This document shows, one piece after another, positions 1-5,009 of a stretch of 5,040 nucleotides of DNA; position 1 is the stretch's first letter; the number at the start of each line of letters is the position of its first letter. A program made the translations under genes and the position numbers. The notes below the pieces were generated by a model. It ran no database searches, was not told the DNA's origin, and saw only the letters and a program-made list of their open reading frames with translations. The stretch is from JBBSJV01 sp038256935 (GTDB taxonomy: Bacteria; Patescibacteriota; JACMRA01). Location of the stretch: assembly GCA_038256935.1 (NCBI GenBank), contig JBBSJV010000096.1, forward strand, positions 1 to 5,040, written 5' to 3'.

Positions 1-355
1 ATTTGTGCTCTCTATCAAGAGATGGTAAGTGAATTCCTGGTTGGATAAAAATAGGACTTACCTCATCTAGTTTTTCAAGCGGTCTTTGAATTCCATCAAA
101 GATATTTTTAAGCAGTCCTGGAGCTAGCTCTACAGATAATAACTCGTTTTTTAGTTTAACCGTCTCCCCAATCTGCATCCCTTCTGTCTCTTCGTAGACT
201 TGGATTTGGACAACATCCTTATCAATTGTGATAACTTCTCCTAGAAGCTGGCGTTTTCCAACCAGCACAGTTTCTAAAATTTTTGGCTGATCCATGGTTT
301 TGTCCTCAATTTTGGCAGTGACCAATGGTCCTGATACTCCGATAATCCTAAGCAT
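1..355 (-). CDS. atpA: V/A-type ATP synthase subunit A, N-terminal part (cut by the window edge)
   Basis: This is the catalytic A subunit of a V/A-type rotary ATPase, which couples ATP synthesis or hydrolysis to ion movement across the cytoplasmic membrane. Only the first 118 residues are in the window and the gene continues beyond position 1. Reading the minus strand from the ATG at 355-353 gives the family's N-terminal beta-barrel: IIGVSGPLVTA near residues 4-14, then VGKRQLLGEVI near 32-42, VQIQVYEETEGMQIGE near 49-64, and LSVELAPGLLKNIFDGIQRPL near 73-93. The YEET and GPGL..IFDGIQRPL-type blocks are typical of subunit A and separate it from F-type alpha and beta. The Walker A region lies outside the window. 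No Shine-Dalgarno sequence precedes the ATG. The upstream neighbour is a stress-type protein rather than another ATPase subunit, so A appears to open its own transcription unit. V-type naming (ntpA) would serve equally well. Confidence 0.93.
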   Translation of the reverse strand, partial: MLRIIGVSGPLVTAKIEDKTMDQPKILETVLVGKRQLLGEVITIDKDVVQIQVYEETEGMQIGETVKLKNELLSVELAPGLLKNIFDGIQRPLEKLDEVSPIFIQPGIHLPSLDREHK

Positions 356-367
356 ATTATATTAAAA

Positions 368-396
368 ATACTACAGTTGATAGCAATAATTAGCAA
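368..396 (-). promoter_or_regulatory. Candidate promoter of the ATP synthase A gene
   Basis: On the minus strand a TTGCTA hexamer (391-396) and a TAGTAT hexamer (368-373) are separated by 17 bases, and each matches the sigma-70 consensus at 4 of 6 positions. A start about seven bases past the -10 box would leave a leader of only about 5-6 bases before the ATG at 355, so the transcript would be nearly leaderless. A perfect TTGACA also occurs further upstream (415-420), but without a good -10 partner. The region is very AT-rich, so chance matches are likely. Confidence 0.35.
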
Positions 397-433
397 GATC
401 AAGGGATTAATTTTTGTCAAAGATAAAGTTTAT

Positions 434-458
434 AAAAAAAAGGACGGTATTACCCACC
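434..458 (-). terminator. Weak intrinsic terminator after the stress-protein gene
   Basis: On the minus strand, 31 bases past the stop of the 489-1025 gene, a G-rich then C-rich stretch (442-458) can fold with a GGT/ACC inner stem, a two-by-two internal loop and a GG/CC outer stem. It is followed directly by a run of eight U (434-441). The U-run and position fit a Rho-independent terminator separating this gene from the ATP synthase gene. The stem is short and interrupted, so efficiency is doubtful. Confidence 0.4.
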
Positions 459-488
459 CCATTTAATTTTATTATTTTTTATGTATTT

Positions 489-1025
489 TTAGGAATTATT
501 AATACTGGTCATATCAGCTATATTTACACTGCCCATTGCAGCTTGAGCTTCTTGCAAAGTGTGATTTTCAACAGTCACAATAGCCCCACCATCTTGGAGA
601 GTTTGTGCCATTTTTTTGGCCTTAGCTTCATCGGCTCCTTGATGAACAAGCGATTCTACAAATCCACTAAGTCCTCCAACTGTAGCACCGACTACTGCAC
701 CAGCAGCAGTTGTACCCCCAATACTCCCAAATGTAGCAGCAAGAGGCCCTGTAACCAATATTGGACCCACTCCAGGAATTGCTAGTGTAGCAGCGCTTGC
801 AGCAAGTCCAACTAAGGCTCCGATAACACCGCCCCCGACTAAGCCACCTCCAGTTTCACCAGCAACGCCTGCGGCACCTGAGCCATCATCATCACCAAGC
901 CCGGAATTGTAAGATTGTTCTAATGAAAGAAACCCTACATTTTCTGTATTTACACCACTTTGAGAAAGATTAAAAACTGCCTTATTGGCTTCTTGTACTG
1001 AATTGAATACGAATAATTGTAACAT
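489..1025 (-). CDS. Glycine-zipper protein resembling general stress proteins (YflT-like)
   Basis: This 178-residue protein has three parts. Residues 1-35 look like the start of the YflT/general-stress domain, with a hydrophobic strand, an Ala-rich helix (EANKAVFNL) and a G-V-N turn before a second strand. Residues 42-125 are very rich in Gly and Ala, with many GxxxG-type spacings and hydrophobic stretches at about 61-82, 84-102 and 104-126, as in glycine-zipper segments that pack in or on membranes. Residues 130-165 form a charged helix (ADEAKAKKMAQTL), a strand (GGAIVTVEN) and another helix, like the closing half of the same alpha/beta fold with the Gly-rich insert in the middle. No signal peptide is seen. 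The ATG at 1023-1025 is the first start in frame and has no Shine-Dalgarno. Its own promoter is proposed at 1091-1119. The biochemical function is unknown, and the stress role is by resemblance only. Confidence 0.6.
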   Translation of the reverse strand: MLQLFVFNSVQEANKAVFNLSQSGVNTENVGFLSLEQSYNSGLGDDDGSGAAGVAGETGGGLVGGGVIGALVGLAASAATLAIPGVGPILVTGPLAATFGSIGGTTAAGAVVGATVGGLSGFVESLVHQGADEAKAKKMAQTLQDGGAIVTVENHTLQEAQAAMGSVNIADMTSINNS

Positions 1026-1090
1026 AATAATTTATTTAGATTTATAATTTTAACAAGATATAAAAAATTTTCTTTAGTCCTTGTAAAATA

Positions 1091-1119
1091 ATAATCGGAA
1101 CACATTTGATCGCGGTCAA
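1091..1119 (-). promoter_or_regulatory. Candidate promoter of the stress-type gene
   Basis: On the minus strand TTGACC (1114-1119, 5 of 6 matches to the -35 consensus) and GATTAT (1091-1096, 4 of 6) are separated by exactly 17 bases. A start near 1084 would give a leader of about 59 bases before the ATG at 1025. The -35 box lies inside an imperfect palindrome (1106-1119), so repressor control is possible. Confidence 0.45.
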
Positions 1120-1130
1120 CCTGACAAGGT
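1106..1130. promoter_or_regulatory. Two adjoining inverted repeats, possible operator
   Basis: The sequence TTGATCGCGGTCAA (1106-1119) is a 14-base palindrome with six of seven pairs complementary and one T/G mismatch. It is adjoined by ACCTGACAAGGT (1119-1130), a perfect 4-base inverted repeat around a 4-base spacer. The first covers the proposed -35 box of the stress gene, where a bound repressor would block polymerase. This patch is also visibly richer in G and C than the surrounding intergenic DNA. Which protein binds, if any, is not shown. The sequence differs from the palindrome at the tetR promoter. Confidence 0.35.
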
Positions 1131-1153
1131 GAGTGTTATTGTCGTATAAAATA

Positions 1154-1750
1154 TTATAAATTATTGAAAAACCCAACTAGATTATCAATAATATTGTCTA
1201 GTTTAAGACCAGTATTGGAGTTATCGATTAAACCAATATAATGCAATGTAACCAATCCATGTAGCTGAGACCACAAGATTTTTAAAATAGTTTCTGCCTG
1301 CAAATCAGTTTTAACAGTTGGAATAGAGTCTTTTATTTGACTTAGTATCTCAAAAAACAGTTTTTCCCCTTCATCTAATCTGTTATCTTGTAAAATCGAT
1401 TGAACTCCATTTAATCCATACATAGCCTCATATAAGATCCTGTTATTTAGAGCAAAATCAATGTAGGCAGTTACGATAGATCTTAGCTTCTCTTGACTAG
1501 AACCTTTGATAAAACTTTTTTCCAAAACTTTAGCTAATTCTCTGAATCCATCACCGGCTACTGTTTGAATGATTTCATCTTTGGATTTGAAATGAGTATA
1601 TATTACTGGCAAAGTGTATTCTATTCGCTCTGAGATCCTTCTCATAGTCACTCCTTCCCAGCCAAATTCATTGGCAAAAGAAATAGCAGCTGTCAGAATA
1701 TCAGCTCGTTGTTTCTGTTTATTTCTAAGTCTTCTTTCACTACTTCCCAT
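1154..1750 (-). CDS. TetR/AcrR-family transcriptional repressor
   Basis: This is a 198-residue one-component regulator of normal TetR size. Residues about 14-61 form the TetR_N helix-turn-helix domain: an Ala-rich first helix (DILTAAISFANEFGWEGVT), then MRRISERIEYTLPVIYTHFKSKDEII, which carries the usual recognition helix and the Y-x-HF-x-SKDE ending. The C-terminal ligand-binding part includes LWSQLHGLVTLH around residues 159-170, the signature of the WHG-type C-terminal domain found in one TetR subgroup. The ligand cannot be predicted. A longer reading frame could start with TTG at 1780, but that codon lies inside a strong promoter match, so I choose the ATG at 1748-1750; an ATG two codons upstream at 1754-1756 is the alternative. 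The protein probably represses its own gene through the palindrome at 1762-1779. The divergent FecR-domain gene and the downstream stress gene are the obvious other candidate targets, but this is inference. Confidence 0.88.
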   Translation of the reverse strand: MGSSERRLRNKQKQRADILTAAISFANEFGWEGVTMRRISERIEYTLPVIYTHFKSKDEIIQTVAGDGFRELAKVLEKSFIKGSSQEKLRSIVTAYIDFALNNRILYEAMYGLNGVQSILQDNRLDEGEKLFFEILSQIKDSIPTVKTDLQAETILKILWSQLHGLVTLHYIGLIDNSNTGLKLDNIIDNLVGFFNNL

Positions 1751-1757
1751 ATACATT

Positions 1758-1787
1758 ATTATGTTATCATTTATTAACAAATGTCAA
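1758..1787 (-). promoter_or_regulatory. Promoter of the TetR-family gene, probably giving a leaderless mRNA
   Basis: On the minus strand there is a perfect TTGACA (1782-1787), an 18-base spacer, and CATAAT (1758-1763, 5 of 6). Transcription would begin about seven bases later, near 1751, which is practically the ATG at 1750. This is the best promoter match in the window and it rules against the upstream TTG at 1780 as the translation start. Confidence 0.6.
1762..1779. promoter_or_regulatory. Imperfect palindrome in the tetR promoter spacer, candidate autoregulatory operator
   Basis: The arms TGTTA (1762-1766) and TAACA (1775-1779) are exact inverted repeats around an 8-base centre, and six of nine pairs match over the 18 bases. 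The site fills almost the whole spacer between the -35 and -10 boxes of the repressor gene, where TetR-family dimers often bind to switch off their own transcription. AT-rich DNA yields such repeats by chance, so support comes mainly from the position. Confidence 0.4.
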
Positions 1788-1826
1788 GATTCTGATAATT
1801 GTTAAAGATTCTATTTACCTAAATAA

Positions 1827-1855
1827 TTGACTTCGACGTATCCAATTTATATTAA
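1827..1855 (+). promoter_or_regulatory. Candidate distal promoter of the FecR-domain gene
   Basis: TTGACT (1827-1832, 5 of 6) is followed after 17 bases by TATTAA (1850-1855, 4 of 6). An overlapping TATATT (1848-1853) is a better hexamer but at the short spacing of 15. Use of this promoter would give a leader of about 80 bases before the ATG at 1944. Confidence 0.35.
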
Positions 1856-1889
1856 TTAAAAACCTGCCAAATCAAGATATATCAATTAC

Positions 1890-1917
1890 TAGACAATTAT
1901 TGAATTAGTTTTAATAT
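1890..1917 (+). promoter_or_regulatory. Candidate proximal promoter of the FecR-domain gene
   Basis: TAGACA (1890-1895, 5 of 6) and TAATAT (1912-1917, 4 of 6) are 16 bases apart, which would start transcription near 1924 and leave a leader of about 20 bases. It scores about the same as the distal candidate at 1827-1855, and the sequence alone does not decide between them. Confidence 0.3.
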
Positions 1918-1943
1918 TTACTCGAAAGTCTAAAAGTGTCCAA

Positions 1944-2972
1944 ATGTATAAGACTGCAACTTTAAAATCAGCGATTCTGATTGGTACTATCTTAATCTCT
2001 GCAACGGTGTTTATCTTAGTTCCCGCCTTTTTGAATAAACAAAAACTAACTGAGGCAAGCTCAAGGATCAAAATAGTTTTCCAGACCGGTGAAGTAACCT
2101 ACAAAGAAAGTCCTACAAGCTCATTGAAAATCTTAAGTGAAGATCTTGAGCTGGTGAACTTGTATCAAATAAAAACCTCAAATACTGGAAAGATTCACTT
2201 ACTTTTTCCTAACAACAGTCTATTAACAGTCGAGTCTAATACAGATTTAGATATTTTATCTCACACTCAGGCATTGACTAGTGTTGATCAAAAATCAGGT
2301 AAAGTGTGGTATAGATTAGCTAAGGTTGATAATCCAAAGTCAGATAGGTTGTATGTTAATACCAAAAAAGGTAAAGCCTCAGCTAGGGGAACTGAGTTTG
2401 GAGTTGTGGTTAATGAACAAGGAAACACAGACGTGATCGTCGCCTCAGGGCTAGTTGCAACTAGCGGGCAAAAAAACTCCGCTGAAGTGCTTATTTCTAG
2501 TGAGCAGTTTTTGACAGTCGATAATGACTGTTGTCTTGAGAAAGTTCCTCAGATAATTCCAGAATATTATCTTAACAGTGAATTTATAATTAATAATCTG
2601 GAACTTACTAAAACCTACTTTGATGAAAATTTAGATATTGCCTCTCCTTTATCAGATTTAAAAAACACCCCAAAATCAAACATTGCTGATCAAGTAAGCC
2701 CCCAAAATCAAGATACAAGTATCCAACCCAGCCAAAGCCAGAATGAGTTACAACCCTCTACCGAGAATAACCCACCTTTTCCTGATAAAGCAACAAATCC
2801 TGAGACAAAAGAGATTTCAAAAATTGAAGAATCAAATGACAAATCCAAAGAAAATAATCCAGGGCAGGGAGAACCAAACAAGAATAATAATTCACAAAAA
2901 CCTAATACTCCACCTGGGCTTGAAAACAAACCAAAAAAAGGAAATGGACCAAAAGGACAAGAAAAAGAATAG
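1944..2972 (+). CDS. Membrane-anchored FecR-domain protein with polar C-terminal tail
   Basis: The protein has 342 residues. Residues 8-30 form one hydrophobic segment after a short basic start, so it is probably an N-terminal anchor with the rest outside the cytoplasm. Residues about 75-172 read as a FecR domain: the ...TSNTGKIHLLFPNNSLLTVESNTDLDI block, then SGKVWYRL, then the hallmark KGKASARGTEFGVVV (142-156) and NTDVIVASGLVATS. In Gram-negative iron uptake FecR signals to a sigma factor, but many FecR-domain proteins have no such partner, and none is visible here. The only cysteines are a vicinal pair, C196-C197. Residues about 240-342 are a low-complexity tail rich in N, P, Q, E, K and S, ending in a K/G/P-rich stretch beginning PPGLENKPKKG. 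The tail may be a disordered spacer through the cell envelope. There is no sorting motif. The gene lies 116 bases before the surface-protein gene on the same strand. The function is unknown beyond a structural or envelope-sensing guess. Confidence 0.8.
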   Translation: MYKTATLKSAILIGTILISATVFILVPAFLNKQKLTEASSRIKIVFQTGEVTYKESPTSSLKILSEDLELVNLYQIKTSNTGKIHLLFPNNSLLTVESNTDLDILSHTQALTSVDQKSGKVWYRLAKVDNPKSDRLYVNTKKGKASARGTEFGVVVNEQGNTDVIVASGLVATSGQKNSAEVLISSEQFLTVDNDCCLEKVPQIIPEYYLNSEFIINNLELTKTYFDENLDIASPLSDLKNTPKSNIADQVSPQNQDTSIQPSQSQNELQPSTENNPPFPDKATNPETKEISKIEESNDKSKENNPGQGEPNKNNNSQKPNTPPGLENKPKKGNGPKGQEKE

Positions 2973-3088
2973 CCATAAAATAACTAAATTAAATATAATT
3001 ACTTGTTCGTGTTGACTATTTTACTGTACAACTTTATTTGACAAAAGAGATAATTTAAACATTGCTGGTAAAAAGTATTTAATATTAT
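2973..3088 (+). other. Intergenic region with possible promoter elements for the surface-protein gene
   Basis: This 116-base AT-rich gap contains two good -35-like hexamers, TTGACT (3012-3017) and a perfect TTGACA (3038-3043). Neither has a convincing -10 box at normal spacing; the best is TATTTG (3035-3040) for the first. A short GTTG...CAAC inverted repeat (3011-3032) allows a weak hairpin. There is no U-tract terminator, so read-through from the FecR-domain gene is possible. No Shine-Dalgarno precedes the ATG at 3089. Confidence 0.25.
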
Positions 3089-4099
3089 ATGAATAAAATA
3101 ATTCAATCACTTGCGCTTGGACTAGTCTTAGCTTCAAGTTTTACAAACCTCACAAGCTTTAATGTTTTAGCTCAAAACGTTACTAACAATACTAACGCTA
3201 CCAATTTATATGGTACCTCAGGTACTGTTAGTTCTCAGTCTCAAACTAATCAAAGAGATGGTGCTTTGACATCACAAGCTATAGCTATTAATTTATCAAC
3301 TATTGCTCAAAGTTCAATAGGATTCCCAGCTTTTCGAGAATCATTTATTGCATATACAATTGATCTATCAGCCACTGGCGATGAAGACTTAGAAGGATCA
3401 AGTGTTGTTGTAACAGTTCCAGATGGACTAACTTATGTAGATGTAATTACAGAACCAACTAATGGAGCTTATGACCCAGCAACAAACACTTGGACTATTG
3501 GTACGATCATTCCAGAATTTGCTGATAGTATCACCTTACAATTTCAAGTCGATGCTGACGTTGCCGTCCCTTCTACTTTACAACTACTTTCAACTTTTGT
3601 AGAAAACGATGCTGATGTAGACTTTGTACCTGCAGTAATTAGTGCTTTAGATTTGGATATAGATTATTACTACAGTGATATTTCAGTAGTTTCATCAGTC
3701 ACGCCTTCAGCTTTTGGTGAGCTTATTACTTTTATTGCAACTATTCAGTTCCCAATAAATTCAGGTGATACCGGACAACCACTAGAATGTTTGATGTCAT
3801 TTATTATCAACCAAGGTCAACCTGATGAAAGAACATTTGCAGTTGTTTCAACAAGTAATAGAGTTGCTGCGGCAGAAATTGCTAACCTTCCAATCGGTGT
3901 TAACACAATCACAGCACAATGTAATGCTAGCCCTTACGAGAATCTAATCATCAGAAATGGTTTAGCAACACAACAAGTTATCTCAATTGAGCTTGCTAGA
4001 ACTGGTGACTCAGCTTTGACAATCATTGCTGCAACATTTGTTTCTGCCTTAGCTCTTACTGCTATTAGCTTTAGCTTATTAAGAAGAAAAAATTCTTAA
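3089..4099 (+). CDS. Secreted surface protein with DUF11-like and Ig-like domains and an LARTG sorting signal
   Basis: The 336-residue precursor starts with a signal peptide: MNKIIQ, a hydrophobic core, and a likely cleavage after V-L-A at residue 28. A Ser/Thr/Asn/Gln-rich linker (about 29-75) follows. Residues about 85-185 resemble the DUF11/conserved-repeat beta-sandwich common in bacterial surface proteins (YTIDLSATGDEDLEGSSV, VPDGLTYVDV, NTWTIGTI). Residues about 197-300 resemble a bacterial Ig-like domain (TPSAFGELITFIATI, then LPIGVNTITAQC) with cysteines at 234 and 278 that could form a disulfide. The C-terminus is a textbook cell-wall sorting signal: LARTG at 302-306 (bases 3992-4006), a hydrophobic stretch (about 309-331), and the basic end RRKNS. 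A sortase would cut between T305 and G306. The sortase gene begins 11 bases after the stop, so enzyme and substrate are probably co-transcribed. A stalk, coat or adhesion role is plausible, but no binding function can be read from the sequence. Confidence 0.85.
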   Translation: MNKIIQSLALGLVLASSFTNLTSFNVLAQNVTNNTNATNLYGTSGTVSSQSQTNQRDGALTSQAIAINLSTIAQSSIGFPAFRESFIAYTIDLSATGDEDLEGSSVVVTVPDGLTYVDVITEPTNGAYDPATNTWTIGTIIPEFADSITLQFQVDADVAVPSTLQLLSTFVENDADVDFVPAVISALDLDIDYYYSDISVVSSVTPSAFGELITFIATIQFPINSGDTGQPLECLMSFIINQGQPDERTFAVVSTSNRVAAAEIANLPIGVNTITAQCNASPYENLIIRNGLATQQVISIELARTGDSALTIIAATFVSALALTAISFSLLRRKNS

Positions 4100-4110
4100 T
4101 TAGAAACACT

Positions 4111-4872
4111 ATGAACTTAAATGAGCTAGCAATATTTGATAAAACTAAAATTAGTTCATTGAAGTCAAAGTTATTATCTAATTGGTCCAGAACTCATTAC
4201 ATAGTGGCGGGTGTCTGGACTTTTTTGATTGTATTTATAATTGGGGTTGGTTCTTACCCATTCCTTCAAGGAGCTAGATTATCAAATGACACCCCAGAAG
4301 TAGAAATCACTACTCAGGATCTGAATATCTCGCCTGAACTGGCTACAAAACTTGAAGCTCCAGTCGATGTTGAAGTAGCTCAAGAAGTAATCACTGCACC
4401 TGAATCTGAAGGTTCTACTGCCATTACTACTAGAGTCAATCAAAACTTTGAAAAAGATATTAGCAGCTACCCAAATAGAATCCTAATTCCCAAAATCGGA
4501 GTTCATACTAGGATTTTGCAAGGAGGTGATATTACAATACTCGATAAAGAACGAGGCACCTGGCTGGAACCCTACAACAGCACTCCATTTGCTGGCGGCA
4601 ATACTGTAATTGCAGGGCATAGATTTCAATACTTACCCCCAAGTCAAACTACTTTCTATCATTTAGACAGGCTTACAAATGGTGATAATATTGTAGTGAT
4701 CTGGCAGGGTAGAGAAATGGTGTATCAAGTCTACAAAACCTTTGAAGTTACCCCAGATCAATCCCAAGTCCGCAATCCTGATCCCGCAAATCCAAATATT
4801 TTAACCCTGTATACTTGTACTCCAATTGGAGGAAACGCTAGAAGACTAATCGTACAGGCTAAGCTTATTTAA
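4111..4872 (+). CDS. Sortase (transpeptidase), class D/E-like, membrane-anchored
   Basis: This 253-residue enzyme should cleave sorting signals of exported proteins at the Thr-Gly bond and transfer them to an envelope nucleophile. After a basic cytoplasmic start, residues about 29-52 form a membrane anchor. An acidic linker (about 60-118) follows, then the sortase barrel (about 122-253) beginning NRILIPKIGVHTRI. All catalytic residues are present: His170 in VIAGHR, Cys236 in LTLYTCTP, and an Arg in NARRLIV, most likely R245. The HLDRLTNGDNIVV block near 184-196 is also typical. The TLxTCTP and GHR blocks look most like class D, while the neighbour's LARTG resembles the LAxTG signals used by class E enzymes, so the class is left open. 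The length is normal. The gene starts 11 bases after the surface-protein stop, with no evident Shine-Dalgarno, suggesting coupled expression. The LARTG protein is the obvious substrate, though other substrates may exist elsewhere. Confidence 0.93.
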   Translation: MNLNELAIFDKTKISSLKSKLLSNWSRTHYIVAGVWTFLIVFIIGVGSYPFLQGARLSNDTPEVEITTQDLNISPELATKLEAPVDVEVAQEVITAPESEGSTAITTRVNQNFEKDISSYPNRILIPKIGVHTRILQGGDITILDKERGTWLEPYNSTPFAGGNTVIAGHRFQYLPPSQTTFYHLDRLTNGDNIVVIWQGREMVYQVYKTFEVTPDQSQVRNPDPANPNILTLYTCTPIGGNARRLIVQAKLI

Positions 4873-4888
4873 TGCTAATTTAATAAAC

Positions 4889-4923
4889 TAAGTTGTAAAA
4901 GCAGTAACTTATGTTATTTTTTT
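4889..4923 (+). terminator. Weak intrinsic terminator after the sortase gene
   Basis: TAAGTT (4889-4894) and AACTTA (4906-4911) are exact inverted repeats, extendable by one G-U pair, around a loop of about 9-11 bases. A run of seven T (4917-4923) follows five bases later. The position, 16 bases past the sortase stop, suits the end of the surface-protein/sortase unit. The stem is AT-rich and the U-run is not directly adjacent, so it would be weak. Confidence 0.4.
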
Positions 4924-4938
4924 GGTATAACTTATTTA

Positions 4939-4967
4939 TTGACTAATATTTTTTATAAGGTTGTGAT
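4939..4967 (+). promoter_or_regulatory. Candidate promoter for the gene starting at 5010
   Basis: TTGACT (4939-4944, 5 of 6) and TGTGAT (4962-4967, 4 of 6) have a 17-base spacer. Transcription would start near 4974, about 36 bases before the ATG and just ahead of the hairpin at 4976-4992. The -10 hexamer lacks the important second-position A, so this is tentative. Confidence 0.28.
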
Positions 4968-4975
4968 TAAGAGTG

Positions 4976-4992
4976 CGTACTAACTTGGTACG
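4976..4992 (+). repeat. Small inverted repeat upstream of the last gene
   Basis: CGTAC (4976-4980) and GTACG (4988-4992) are exact inverted repeats around TAACTTG. A further T-G pair would make a six-pair stem with a five-base loop. It lies 17 bases before the start codon at 5010, so it could be an operator or a structure in the 5' leader. The TAACTT in the loop also occurs at 4905-4910 and 4928-4933. Confidence 0.35.
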
Positions 4993-5009
4993 ATATTAAT
5001 TTTACTAAT

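Noticed and set aside
414..785. Plus-strand open frame of 123 codons
   Set aside because: It overlaps the Gly-zipper gene on the opposite strand; its Ser/Cys/Thr-rich product is the antisense shadow of Gly/Ala codons, and no domain is recognisable.
1751..1780. TTG start adding ten residues to the TetR protein
   Set aside because: The codon and following bases form the spacer and -10 of a strong promoter match, so they are unlikely to be translated.
1614..1805. Plus-strand open frame of 63 codons
   Set aside because: Antisense to the conserved helix-turn-helix region and promoter of the TetR gene; no recognisable protein features.
1889..2071. Minus-strand open frame of 60 codons
   Set aside because: Antisense to the start of the FecR-domain gene and overlapping its promoter; no supporting features.
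2708..2929. Minus-strand open frame of 73 codons, Gly/Phe/Ser/Leu-rich
   Set aside because: Mirror of the low-complexity tail of the FecR-domain protein; composition explained by the opposite strand.
2743..3015. Plus-strand open frame of 90 codons in another frame
   Set aside because: Lies mostly inside the FecR-domain gene tail; its Lys/Ile/Gln-rich product comes from the A-rich codons of that tail. A frameshift extension is not needed because the main frame ends cleanly at 2972.
3170..3230. Tandem repeat suggested by the Asn/Thr-rich linker of the surface protein
   Set aside because: The codons vary and no unit repeats exactly; this is ordinary low-complexity linker composition.
4873..5009. 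tRNA, small RNA or riboswitch in the right-hand intergenic region
   Set aside because: Only short AT-rich stems are present, with no cloverleaf or recognisable aptamer core.
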